Assembly (NCBI RefSeq): GCF_021172065.1
Contig: NZ_CP087880.1
Location: forward strand, 496,001 to 560,000
Origin: Pseudocitrobacter corydidari
GTDB lineage: Bacteria; Pseudomonadota; Gammaproteobacteria; Enterobacterales; Enterobacteriaceae
Length of the DNA: 64,000 nt
Direction: 5' to 3'
The notes beneath the pieces were generated by a model. That model was not told the origin of the DNA. It made no database searches and saw only the letters and a program-made list of their open reading frames with translations. Each line of letters begins with the position of its first letter. Within the stretch, counting starts at the first letter, position 1. Both the position numbers and the translations under genes were made by a program. This document shows, in pieces, positions 50,308-59,254 of the stretch.

Positions 50308-52071
50308 TTATTTCACAGAGGGCTCGTCGCTTGCGGCAGAAACGCGATTATTCTGCGGCTTTCCTTCACCCCAGTATTTCTGTTTACTGGTTTTACCGAT
50401 GCCGGGGTTCATGCTGTTCGTCGGATCGTTTTCACGATAAAAACGTTTTAACGTGTCGGCGGCTTCGTACAGATGTCCAACGTTATGTTCCGCCGGATAT
50501 TGCGCGCCACGTTCGCGAAGCAGCACCAGCATTTTTTCTTTCAACTCGTGGGCGTCCACGCCTTTTTTGACGATGTAATCCTGATGGAACACGTGGCACA
50601 TAAAGTGGCCGTAGTAGAGCTTATGCACCAGTTGGCTGTCGATTTCCGGCGGTAGATGCTCGAACCACTCGGTATCATTACGACGCAGGGCGATATCCAG
50701 CGCCAAAATGTCTTCCACTTCATCGGCGTGCACTGCCTGATAGCGAATGGCCGCGCCCGCTGCCGCAAAACGGTGCAGGAAGGCTTTGCTGCCCTCTTCG
50801 GCAGTACAGACAAAATAGCCGCCTTCCGCCTGTTTGAAGTACTCCGCCAGCCAGGCCTGCGCTTCTTCAATACCGTCGCCCGCCATTTTCAGCAGCAGGT
50901 GATGCTCATATTTATCGCGCCACTGTTTCATACGCGCCGGAAGGTGCGCCGGGAAGACGTGGCCGACTTTCTGCATAAAACGGTCGGTAAAGTGCGGCTT
51001 AAACAGCGACACTTTGTCCAGCATCGCGTCGGTGCGCCCCTTCAGCGTAAAGAAGAACGGCATTTTGTCGGTGCCGAGTTTGTCGATCATCAGGAAGGTA
51101 TCTTTGCCGTACTGCTCGGCGATATCGTAAATATCGCGATGCATATATTCGCCCGCCACCGGCAGGTTTTTGAATTCCGCCAGAATGTGGCGACGGATTT
51201 CCGTCAGCACGTCCGGCTGATTGGTGCCGATGTAAAACACCTGCTGACGTTTTTCCGCCGGGAAGGTGTCCAGTCGCACGGCGAAAACGGCCAGTTTTCC
51301 GGCGCAGCCGGAGGATTCGAACAGGCGTGCCGGGTCTGCGTTGTAGCGGGCTGGGGTGTCGGCTTCAACATCGCGTACGCGAGTGACGTAATCGTGATCG
51401 TGCGCGTGGCGGCCATCGTGGCGCACGTCGCTGTCTTTCACGCGTTCATCATCGAGTTTGCTGAGGATCTGCTCCGGCGTTTCACCCAGATCAATGCCCA
51501 GGTGGTTAACCAGCGTCAGCTTGCCGTTCTCATCAATACGCGCAAACAGCGACATTTCGGTATACGCCGGGCCGCGCTGCACCAGCGATCCGCCGGAGTT
51601 GTTGCAGATCCCACCGATAACCGAGGCGCCAATGCAGGAAGAACCAATCACAGAGTGTGGTTCGCGTCCCAGCGGCTTAAGCGCTTTTTCCAGAGAATAG
51701 AGCGTGGTACCCGGCCAGGCCAGCACCTGTTCGCCTTTATCAAGCAGATGCAGCTTATCAAGACGCAGGGTACTGATGATGACAATTTCGCGATCGTAAT
51801 CGTTGCCGCTTGGCGTTGAACCTTCGGTCAGGCCGGTGTTTGCCGCCTGCATCAGAATGATTTTATCCGCGTTCACGCAGGCGTTGAGGACGCGCCACAG
51901 TTCAAGCAGTGAACCGGGGAAGACAACGGCCAGTGCGTCACCGTGACCGGAGCGGAAGCCCTTGCGATAGCGGGCGGTTTTCGCCGGATCGGTCAGCAGG
52001 TGAGCGTGACCGACCAGGCGGGTGAGTTCGTTAATTAGCGCTTTATTATCAGTGGTGGCTTGTGCAGACAT
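50308..52071 (-). CDS. dld: Dld, quinone-dependent D-lactate dehydrogenase
   Basis: 587 aa from the ATG at 52071, chosen over the adjacent ATG at 52074 because GGAG lies seven bases away. FAD-binding type 4 domain with QAANTGLTEGSTPSGNDYDR and GSSCIGASVIGGICNNSGGS, then the cap and membrane-binding domains with EHHLLLKMAGDG. It oxidises D-lactate to pyruvate and passes electrons to quinone at the inner membrane. E. coli Dld has 571 residues; here about 15 extra polar residues follow the conserved GIGKTSKQK at the C-terminus. Confidence 0.95.
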   Translation of the reverse strand: MSAQATTDNKALINELTRLVGHAHLLTDPAKTARYRKGFRSGHGDALAVVFPGSLLELWRVLNACVNADKIILMQAANTGLTEGSTPSGNDYDREIVIISTLRLDKLHLLDKGEQVLAWPGTTLYSLEKALKPLGREPHSVIGSSCIGASVIGGICNNSGGSLVQRGPAYTEMSLFARIDENGKLTLVNHLGIDLGETPEQILSKLDDERVKDSDVRHDGRHAHDHDYVTRVRDVEADTPARYNADPARLFESSGCAGKLAVFAVRLDTFPAEKRQQVFYIGTNQPDVLTEIRRHILAEFKNLPVAGEYMHRDIYDIAEQYGKDTFLMIDKLGTDKMPFFFTLKGRTDAMLDKVSLFKPHFTDRFMQKVGHVFPAHLPARMKQWRDKYEHHLLLKMAGDGIEEAQAWLAEYFKQAEGGYFVCTAEEGSKAFLHRFAAAGAAIRYQAVHADEVEDILALDIALRRNDTEWFEHLPPEIDSQLVHKLYYGHFMCHVFHQDYIVKKGVDAHELKEKMLVLLRERGAQYPAEHNVGHLYEAADTLKRFYRENDPTNSMNPGIGKTSKQKYWGEGKPQNNRVSAASDEPSVK

Positions 52072-52267
52072 CATTCCACTCCTTGTGGTGAGACTAATTT
52101 GTCGTCCCTAAGAATAGCGCTTTGCAGATTTATTGGGAGTACGAATGTTTCGAAAATTCAGAGAATAACTTTCGCTTTCTACTCCTCAGCCGTTTAGGCT
52201 TATGGCAAACTGCGGTTTTTCATCAACTTTCGCCGATTGACTGGCATGGAATAAAGAGACTAACAAC

Positions 52268-54565
52268 ATGAAATGGTTATGTTCTGTAGGCGTCGCCGTG
52301 AGCCTGGCGCTGCAACCCGCGCTGGCGGAAGATCTGTTCGGCAATCATCCTTTGACGCCCGAGGCGCGGGATGCCTTTGTTACCGAATTGCTCAAAAAGA
52401 TGACGGTTGATGAAAAAATCGGTCAGCTTCGTCTGATAAGTGTCGGCCCGGATAACCCGAAAGAGGCGATCCGCGACATGATTAAAGAGGGCCAGGTTGG
52501 GGCTATCTTTAACACCGTCACCCGCCAGGATATCCGCAAAATGCAGGATCAGGTGATGGAACTGAGCCGCCTGAAAATTCCTCTCTTCTTCGCCTACGAT
52601 GTGCTGCATGGCCAGCGTACCGTCTTCCCGATAAGCCTCGGACTGGCGTCCAGCTTTAACCTTGATGCGGTGCGCACCGTGGGGCGCGTGTCTGCTTATG
52701 AAGCGGCGGACGATGGCCTGAACATGACCTGGGCGCCGATGGTTGACGTCTCGCGCGACCCGCGCTGGGGTCGTGCTTCGGAAGGCTTTGGCGAAGATAC
52801 CTATTTGACCTCCATCATGGGCAAAACCATGGTGGAAGCGATGCAGGGCAAAAGCCCGGCGGATCGCTATTCGGTGATGACCAGCGTGAAACACTTCGCC
52901 GCCTACGGCGCGGTTGAGGGCGGGAAAGAGTACAACACCGTTGATATGAGCTCGCAGCGTCTGTTTAACGACTATATGCCGCCGTACAAGGCGGGGCTGG
53001 ATGCGGGCAGCGGTGCGGTGATGGTCGCGCTGAACTCGCTGAACGGCACGCCTGCAACCTCGGATGCCTGGCTGCTCAAAGAGATCCTGCGCGATAAGTG
53101 GGGCTTCAAAGGCATTACCGTTTCCGACCATGGGGCGATTAAAGAACTGATTAAACACGGTACGGCTTCTGACCCGGAAGATGCGGTACGCGTGGCGCTG
53201 AAGTCCGGCATTAACATGAGTATGAGCGATGAATATTACAGCAAATACCTGCCGGGGCTGGTGAAATCCGGCAAGGTGACGATGGCGGAACTGGACGATG
53301 CCACGCGTCACGTGCTGAACGTCAAATATGATATGGGGCTGTTTAACGACCCGTACAGCCACCTTGGGCCGAAAGATTCAGACCCGCAGGACACCAACGC
53401 CGAAAGCCGTCTGCATCGCAAAGATGCGCGTGATGTCGCGCGCGAAAGCCTGGTGCTGCTGAAAAACCGTCTCGAGACGCTGCCGCTGAAGAAATCGGGC
53501 ACCGTGGCGGTGGTTGGCCCGCTGGCCGACAGTAAGCGCGATGTGATGGGTAGCTGGTCGGCAGCAGGCGTAGCAGACCAATCGGTGACCGTGCTCACCG
53601 GGATTAAAAACGCGCTGGGTGATAAGGGCAAAGTGGTTTACGCCAAAGGGGCGAACGTTACCAACGATAAAGGCATTGTCGACTTCCTGAATCTGTATGA
53701 AGAAGCGGTCAAAGTTGACCCGCGTTCCCCGCAGGCGGTGATTGATGAAGCGGTGGCGGCGGCGAAGCAATCCGACGTCGTGGTGGCCGTGGTGGGCGAA
53801 GCGCAGGGGATGGCGCATGAAGCCTCCAGCCGCACCAATATTGAGATCCCACAAAGTCAGCGCGACCTGATTGCCGCGCTGAAAGCCACCGGCAAACCGC
53901 TGGTGCTGGTGCTGATGAACGGGCGTCCACTGGCGCTGGTGAAAGAGGATCAGCAGGCAGATGCCATTCTGGAAACCTGGTTCGCCGGTACCGAAGGCGG
54001 CAACGCCATCGCCGACGTGCTGTTTGGCGACTACAACCCGTCCGGTAAATTGCCGATGTCCTTCCCGCGTTCAGTGGGGCAGATCCCGGTTTACTACAGC
54101 CATCTCAACACCGGTCGTCCGTATAACGCGGATAAACCGAACAAATACACCTCGCGCTACTTCGATGAAGCCAACGGCCCGCTTTATCCATTTGGTTATG
54201 GCCTGAGCTACACCACCTTCACCGTTTCTGACGTGAAAATGTCAGCACCGTCAATGACGCGCGACGGCAAGGTCACCGCCAGCGTAGACGTTACCAACAG
54301 CGGTAAGCGTGAAGGCGCGACGGTGATTCAGATGTATTTGCAGGATGTGACAGCGTCAATGAGTCGCCCGGTGAAACAGTTGAAAGGCTTTGAGAAAGTG
54401 ACGCTGAAACCCGGCGAAACGCAAACCGTGAGCTTCCCGATTGACGTAGATGCGCTGAAGTTCTGGAATCAGAGCATGAAATACGATGCCGAACCGGGCA
54501 AATTCAACGTTTTCATCGGCGTGGATTCGGCGCGCGTGAAGCAGGGGGAGTTTGAGCTGAAGTAG
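52268..54565 (+). CDS. bglX: BglX, periplasmic beta-glucosidase (GH3)
   Basis: 765 aa, the E. coli length. Signal peptide ends at PALA (20). GH3 N-terminal domain with catalytic nucleophile D287 in KGITVSDHGA, substrate motif KHFAAYG, then the C-terminal GH3 domain with VVVVVGEAQGMAHE-like sequence and a fibronectin-III-like end. It hydrolyses beta-glucosides in the periplasm. No operon partner is seen; divergent dld is upstream. Downstream lies a palindromic repeat broken by an insertion sequence. Confidence 0.95.
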   Translation: MKWLCSVGVAVSLALQPALAEDLFGNHPLTPEARDAFVTELLKKMTVDEKIGQLRLISVGPDNPKEAIRDMIKEGQVGAIFNTVTRQDIRKMQDQVMELSRLKIPLFFAYDVLHGQRTVFPISLGLASSFNLDAVRTVGRVSAYEAADDGLNMTWAPMVDVSRDPRWGRASEGFGEDTYLTSIMGKTMVEAMQGKSPADRYSVMTSVKHFAAYGAVEGGKEYNTVDMSSQRLFNDYMPPYKAGLDAGSGAVMVALNSLNGTPATSDAWLLKEILRDKWGFKGITVSDHGAIKELIKHGTASDPEDAVRVALKSGINMSMSDEYYSKYLPGLVKSGKVTMAELDDATRHVLNVKYDMGLFNDPYSHLGPKDSDPQDTNAESRLHRKDARDVARESLVLLKNRLETLPLKKSGTVAVVGPLADSKRDVMGSWSAAGVADQSVTVLTGIKNALGDKGKVVYAKGANVTNDKGIVDFLNLYEEAVKVDPRSPQAVIDEAVAAAKQSDVVVAVVGEAQGMAHEASSRTNIEIPQSQRDLIAALKATGKPLVLVLMNGRPLALVKEDQQADAILETWFAGTEGGNAIADVLFGDYNPSGKLPMSFPRSVGQIPVYYSHLNTGRPYNADKPNKYTSRYFDEANGPLYPFGYGLSYTTFTVSDVKMSAPSMTRDGKVTASVDVTNSGKREGATVIQMYLQDVTASMSRPVKQLKGFEKVTLKPGETQTVSFPIDVDALKFWNQSMKYDAEPGKFNVFIGVDSARVKQGEFELK

Positions 54566-54579
54566 GCCTTCGCCCCTCA

Positions 54580-54602
54580 CCCCTCACCCTAACCCTCTCC
54601 CC
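54580..54602. repeat. Left arm of the intergenic palindrome split by the IS
   Basis: CCCCTCACCC, TA, ACCCTCTCCCC. It pairs with the arm at 55889-55911 (21 of 23 positions in the sense of an inverted repeat). Together they would form a long hairpin after bglX, with the insertion in its loop. Confidence 0.8.
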
Positions 54603-55887
54603 TGTACAGTCCGGGGACATGGTAGACAGGTGTTCGGGGACATGGTGAACACTTTTTAACATCCTTTACCCATGGAGATCGACCTTTTCTTCAGGTCGAT
54701 CACCCCCACTTTCGTACTGTACCACCACACTTCATAGCAGCCATCCTCCTGCGTCTCCTTCAGCCCGACCCGCTCTCCCCTGAACGCATTGCCTGCCTTC
54801 AGACTGATACCTTTTATGCTCAGCTTCCCGCTGATATCGACCTTCCTCACCATCACCCCTTCATCATATTCCGGTGGCGTAATGCTGTCGCTGTACTGCC
54901 TTGCAGACGGCTGATACCGCGAGGCCGGAACGGCCATACCCAGGGCTTCATGGGGCCGTTCAAGGTTATACACCGTACGCCAGTGGTCGAAAGCACGCTG
55001 CAGCTCTCCGCTGTCTGTGAACCACTTACCCTGCAGTACTTCCGCCTTCAGGCTGCGGTGAAAACGTTCCAGCTTGCCCTGTGTCTGCGGATGATATGGC
55101 CGGGAATGCCCCACCCGGATACCCTGGCGCATCAGCCACAACTCAAGTGCCGTCCAGGTGCCGGTGGTGTCGCCCCACGGTGAGCCGTTGTCCATCGTCA
55201 TCCGGTCTGGCAGCCCGTAGCGTTCAAACACGCTGACCAGCTGCTGCTGCACGGTCTCACGGCGTTCATCGGTGCAGGGTGCCAGACACAGGGAGAAACG
55301 AGAGTGGTCGTCCAGCAGGGTGAGCGGATGGCAGCGGCCCCCACCGAAGGGGAAGTGGCCCTTAAAATCCATCTGCCAGAGTCGGTTCGGCGCGTCATGT
55401 TCGAAGCGCCCTGTGGCCGGAATGCCCGGAGCCGTGCCCGGTAGCAGACCATGACGGGCCATCAGGTTATGGACGGTGCTGAAGGCGGGCATACGGTGTC
55501 CCTGGTCTTCGAGCCAGCGCTTTATCTTGCGGGCACCCCAGCGCTCATGACGGGCATGGGCGATGCGCAGCAGGTCAGTGATATCATCCGGAGAACGGTT
55601 GGGAGAGTGATGAGGTACGCGGGGACGGTCCAGAAGACCGGATGCGCCTTCCTCAGCCCAGCGACGAAGCCACTTGTAACCGGTGGCGGGAGAAATGCCG
55701 TAGTGACGGCAGAGGGAACGGATGTTCGCCCCGTCTTGTGAGGCGAACAGAACAAACTCGGAACGTAATGACATGGTATCTCTCGCATCCTAGGGCATAA
55801 GCGACTCCATAAACGGATTCTTATGCCTTAGTTGTAAGTGTCTACCATGTCCCCGAACAAGTGTTAACTATGTCCCCGGACCGTACA
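54603..55887 (-). mobile_element. IS481-family insertion sequence
   Basis: About 1285 bases with one transposase gene. The ends are inverted repeats: TGTACAGTCCGGGGACATGG from the left and TGTACGGTCCGGGGACATAG from the right. Each end holds a second copy of the motif (TTCGGGGACATGGT) 20 to 30 bases further in. Because TGTACA is its own complement, it could be the element tip or a target duplication; if the tip is GTCCGGGG, the duplication would be GTACA. Confidence 0.85.
54656..55774 (-). CDS. IS481-family transposase
   Basis: 372 aa. N-terminal helix-turn-helix (about 14-40: GANIRSLCRHYGISPATGYK), a second HTH region with RWGARKIKRWLE, and the rve/DDE integrase core with D136 (WQMDFKG), D195 (MTMDNGSPW) and E236 (GKLERFHR). 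All three catalytic residues and the frame are intact, so the element may still move. The C-terminal tail beyond 300 carries the IS481-type SH3-like segment. It occupies most of the element and reads toward bglX. Confidence 0.93.
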   Translation of the reverse strand: MSLRSEFVLFASQDGANIRSLCRHYGISPATGYKWLRRWAEEGASGLLDRPRVPHHSPNRSPDDITDLLRIAHARHERWGARKIKRWLEDQGHRMPAFSTVHNLMARHGLLPGTAPGIPATGRFEHDAPNRLWQMDFKGHFPFGGGRCHPLTLLDDHSRFSLCLAPCTDERRETVQQQLVSVFERYGLPDRMTMDNGSPWGDTTGTWTALELWLMRQGIRVGHSRPYHPQTQGKLERFHRSLKAEVLQGKWFTDSGELQRAFDHWRTVYNLERPHEALGMAVPASRYQPSARQYSDSITPPEYDEGVMVRKVDISGKLSIKGISLKAGNAFRGERVGLKETQEDGCYEVWWYSTKVGVIDLKKRSISMGKGC

Positions 55888-55888
55888 T

Positions 55889-55911
55889 GGGGAGAGGGCC
55901 GGGGTGAGGGG
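55889..55911. repeat. Right arm of the intergenic palindrome split by the IS
   Basis: GGGGAGAGGG, CC, GGGGTGAGGGG, complementary to 54580-54602 apart from two central positions. Confidence 0.8.
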
Positions 55912-56236
55912 GCACTCACCGCACCTACCAAAAATCAATCCCCATCCCCCATCCATTTCCCACTTCCGTGAACATCGTCACCTTCTGCAATAACATTTCG
56001 CTATCACCCCCGTTTTGCTCGCTCTTTTATTCCTCACTGCACATGAAAATGTGACCTCCAACGCATTTCTCTTTCCTCTGCGTCGTTGATTTTGTGCGCG
56101 CTATCAAAAGCTATTTCTCCCCCGTTTGGCGGACGTGATGATTTTCACTATTACGTAAAAAAGCCTGGAAACGGAGCGCGAGCAAAGGGCGAAAACTTCG
56201 TTAAATGCGGCTATCGAAAATCAAACAGGTAGCGCA
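55912..56236. other. Gene-free stretch before the GH28 gene
   Basis: 325 bases, AT-rich in its second half. It must carry the promoter of the GH28 gene. I searched for a KdgR-like palindrome (AATRAAA...TTTYATT) and found no convincing one. A TGTGACCTCC near 56051 resembles half of a CRP site only. Confidence 0.5.
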
Positions 56237-57574
56237 ATGAAACTCTCCCTCGAACAGGCCGGGCTCGATAACACCGGCACGCGTCCGGTTACGGCACAGT
56301 TGCAGCAGATGATTGATACCATTGCTGCGGCAGGCGGCGGTACGTTAACTATCTCACCTGGTGTCTGGCTGACCGGCACGCTGGTGCTACCTTCCCATTT
56401 CACGTTGCACCTGGAAGCCGGGGCCTGCCTGCGCGCCAGCCCCAACGTGGCGGATTACCCGAAAGACCTGACGCAGTCCATGGCTGAGTTGTCGCATATG
56501 GCGCTGCTGTACGCGCGTAATCAGCGCCAGGTAACCCTTAGCGGGGAAGGGCGCGTGGAAGGCAATGCGGCGGCCTGGTTCGCGCCGCAGGCAGATGCGC
56601 AGGGCTATCGTCAGCCTGCCGTGCAGCGCCCACGTCTGCTGGTGCTGGAAGGGTGTGAGCAGGTGCGCCTGTGCGATATCACCCTGGCGGATTCACCGAT
56701 GTGGACCGCGCATCTGGTGAGCTGCAAACATATTTTCATTCATCGCTTAACCATCGACAACGATCTGGCGCTCTCCAATACCGACGCGCTGGATCTCGAT
56801 AGCTGCCAGTTTGTGCACATCAGCGACAGCTACTTCAGCGCCGCCGATGACGGCATTTGCCTGAAAACCACCCGTAAAGCGCCTGCGCTGCAACAGCCTA
56901 CCTGCCATGTGGTGGTGAACAACTGCATCATTCGTTCGAAAAGCTGCGCCATTAAAGTGGGCACTGAAACGGCGGCGGATATCAGCCACATCATCGTCAG
57001 CAACTGCACCATTTTTGAGTCTAATCGCGGCATCGGTCTGGTGTCGCGCGATGGCGGCACGTTCAGCCAGATGAGCTTTAGCAACATTCTGTTTGATTGC
57101 CGTCACGGTCATCCGTGCCATTGGGGAAAAGCCGATCCGGTGTATCTCTCCGCGCGTCGTCGCGACCCGCAGGTTGCCGCCGGGCAGATTCAGCACATTA
57201 CCTTCAGCAACCTCTCCGGTATCAGCGAAGGGGCAATCAACCTGCACAGTGAAACCGCAGGCGATATTCACGACATCACTTTCAACGGCGTTCAGCTTCA
57301 GCAGGTGCAGGGCGATGCGCAGGAGCAGGGCTGCTTTGATGTTCGCCCACCGTGCAATCCGGCGAAACCGATCGGGATGGGTCTGGATAACGCCTACCTG
57401 GTGAACCCGGAAACCGGGCGCGCGTGGGGCGTCGAGCCATACCCTGGCGGGCTTCCGGCGCTGTATGCCGACGGCGTTACCGGGCTGGTGCTGCGTGAAT
57501 TCAACGCTGTGCGCCCGACGCCGTTGCCGGCGGGCTGGCATTCGCAGGACGTGGTGATAGTGAACGGGAAATAA
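56237..57574 (+). CDS. Glycoside hydrolase family 28 (polygalacturonase-like), no signal peptide
   Basis: 445 aa right-handed beta-helix. GH28 landmarks: NTD (181-183), DD (204-205) in SAADDGICLK, SKSCAIKVGTE (234-244) in place of the usual GHG motif, and SNRGIGLVSRDGG (262-274) in place of RIK. The catalytic aspartates are therefore present, in a bacterial subfamily that acts on short oligogalacturonides or related pectin fragments. No signal peptide is seen, so it should act in the cytoplasm on imported material, which fits the transporter gene 66 bases downstream. AGGTAGCGCA precedes the ATG. Confidence 0.85.
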   Translation: MKLSLEQAGLDNTGTRPVTAQLQQMIDTIAAAGGGTLTISPGVWLTGTLVLPSHFTLHLEAGACLRASPNVADYPKDLTQSMAELSHMALLYARNQRQVTLSGEGRVEGNAAAWFAPQADAQGYRQPAVQRPRLLVLEGCEQVRLCDITLADSPMWTAHLVSCKHIFIHRLTIDNDLALSNTDALDLDSCQFVHISDSYFSAADDGICLKTTRKAPALQQPTCHVVVNNCIIRSKSCAIKVGTETAADISHIIVSNCTIFESNRGIGLVSRDGGTFSQMSFSNILFDCRHGHPCHWGKADPVYLSARRRDPQVAAGQIQHITFSNLSGISEGAINLHSETAGDIHDITFNGVQLQQVQGDAQEQGCFDVRPPCNPAKPIGMGLDNAYLVNPETGRAWGVEPYPGGLPALYADGVTGLVLREFNAVRPTPLPAGWHSQDVVIVNGK

Positions 57575-57640
57575 GCATTCAGAGCGGCGGCGCGGCTCTG
57601 GGGTCGCTATCGCCGGATGTCAGTTTAAGGGGATGGAAAA

Positions 57641-59200
57641 ATGATAAAAAAAGTCAGGGAGATAAAACTCCATAACTATGTCTGTTACGGCCTGGCGGAT
57701 GTGATTGGTTCAGGGGCCTTCACGCTGGTCAGCGCCTGGTTGCTGTTCTTCTTAACCACCTTCTGCGGCCTGACGCCAATTGAGGCCGGGTCGCTGTTTG
57801 CGGTCGCGCGTATTGTCGATGTGATTATGTGCCCGCTGATGGGCTACATTTCCGACAACTTCCACAAAACCTGGCTGGGCCGCCGCTTTGGTCGTCGCCG
57901 CTTCTTCCTGCTGCTCAGCATTCCGCTGGTATCGGTGTACAGCCTGCTGTGGGTGGAAGGCTTCAACTACTGGATGTATCTGCTGGTCTATATCCTGTTT
58001 GAAATTGTCTATTCGATGATTTTGATTCCGTACGACACCCTGTCGGCGGAAATGACCTCCGATTTCACCAAACGGTCGAAACTGACCAGCGCCCGTATGT
58101 ATATCGCGCAGTTTGCCGGCTTTACCGCTGCGTTTCTTCCGGGCCGCCTGATTAACTATTTTGGTTCAGATTCGGCGGATTCCTTCTTCTACGCCGGGGC
58201 GATTTTCACCGTGTCGTTCATGGTAGTGCTGTTCTTTGTCTATTTTGGCACCTGGGAACGCTCTATCGAAGAGATTGAACAGAGCGAGCGCACTATCGAA
58301 ACCGCCGAGAAACTGCCGCTTTCCACGCGGATTTTCAATATCTACTACGATTTCGTTTCCACCTTAAAAATCAAAACGTTCCGCTCTCACCTGGGCATGT
58401 ATCTGGGCGGTTCCGTGGGGCAGGATATCTTTAACTCCGTCTTCACCTACTTTGTGGTGTTTGCGCTCTCTACCTCGTCGATTGTGGCCTCTAACCTGCT
58501 GAGCGCGATTAACGGTCTGCAATTCTTCGGCGTCGGTGTCGCCACCTGGCTGACCCTGCGCTACTCGCCGTCCCGCGCATTTGCTACTCAGGCCAGCATG
58601 GCGCTGATTGCTTTTGGTTTGTTCACCTTCACCTACCTGAGCGGCTCAACCAGCATGGCGCTGCTCTATCTGGCGGCGGGAATTGCGGGTCTGGCGCGCG
58701 GCGGTATCTACTCCATTCCATGGAACAACTACACCTTCGTGGCGGATGTGGATGAAATTCTCACCTGTAACCGCCGTGAAGGGATTTTTGCGGGCTTTAT
58801 GAGCCTGCTGCGTAAAGCCTCTCAGGCGCTCTCTATCTTCCTGGTGGGCGTGGCATTGCAGATGTCCGGTTTTGTTACCGGTCAGGCGAGCCAGCCCCAG
58901 TCGGCTATCAACATGATCCTCGCCATCATGATAATCCTGCCGGTGATCCTCACCGCGTGGGGTATCTGGTCTGCCTTCCAGTTCAAAGTGAATGGTCGCA
59001 CCCATGCGATTCTTAACGATGAAGTGGCGCGCCTGAAACAGGGCGGCAGCAAAGCGACGGTCACCGCCGAAACCAAAGAGGTTATCGAATCGCTGACCGG
59101 CCTGCCTTACGAGCAGTGCTGGGGAGATAACACCGTCGGCTGTGTGAACCGCAGCCTGATGAAAGCGAAAGAAAACGCGGTGCAACTAAAGAACGCGTAA
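57641..59200 (+). CDS. GPH-family MFS sugar transporter, TogT-like
   Basis: 519 aa with 12 membrane segments, starting KLHNYVCYGLADVIGSGAFT, and with the glycoside-pentoside-hexuronide cation symporter motifs MGYISDNFHKTWLGRR and PYDTLSAEMTSDFTKRSKLT. The long C-terminal tail (about 455-519) is usual for oligogalacturonide transporter TogT-like members. With the GH28 gene before it, import of oligogalacturonides or other uronic-acid oligomers is likely, though not proven. A terminator follows, so the two genes probably form one unit. Confidence 0.82.
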   Translation: MIKKVREIKLHNYVCYGLADVIGSGAFTLVSAWLLFFLTTFCGLTPIEAGSLFAVARIVDVIMCPLMGYISDNFHKTWLGRRFGRRRFFLLLSIPLVSVYSLLWVEGFNYWMYLLVYILFEIVYSMILIPYDTLSAEMTSDFTKRSKLTSARMYIAQFAGFTAAFLPGRLINYFGSDSADSFFYAGAIFTVSFMVVLFFVYFGTWERSIEEIEQSERTIETAEKLPLSTRIFNIYYDFVSTLKIKTFRSHLGMYLGGSVGQDIFNSVFTYFVVFALSTSSIVASNLLSAINGLQFFGVGVATWLTLRYSPSRAFATQASMALIAFGLFTFTYLSGSTSMALLYLAAGIAGLARGGIYSIPWNNYTFVADVDEILTCNRREGIFAGFMSLLRKASQALSIFLVGVALQMSGFVTGQASQPQSAINMILAIMIILPVILTAWGIWSAFQFKVNGRTHAILNDEVARLKQGGSKATVTAETKEVIESLTGLPYEQCWGDNTVGCVNRSLMKAKENAVQLKNA

Positions 59201-59210
59201 TCATTGACCC

Positions 59211-59243
59211 GCCCGGTGCACTCTACGCCGGGCTTACTTTTTT
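59211..59243 (+). terminator. Terminator after the GPH transporter gene
   Basis: GCCCGG (59211-59216), 11-base loop, CCGGGC (59228-59233), followed by TTACTTTTTT. It separates the GH28/GPH pair from the next MFS gene, whose ATG is at 59255. Confidence 0.8.
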
Positions 59244-59254
59244 GACTGGCATTT

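Noticed and set aside
50656-51819. 387-codon plus-strand frame opposite dld
   Set aside because: A mirror of dld codon use, with no ribosome site or family similarity.
52277-53362. 361-codon minus-strand frame opposite bglX
   Set aside because: Shadow of a strongly conserved GH3 gene; its composition is rich in H, R and Q as expected for an antisense artefact.
56040-56236. KdgR operator upstream of the GH28 gene
   Set aside because: No sequence close to AATRAAAYRNNRTTTYATT was found in the gap.
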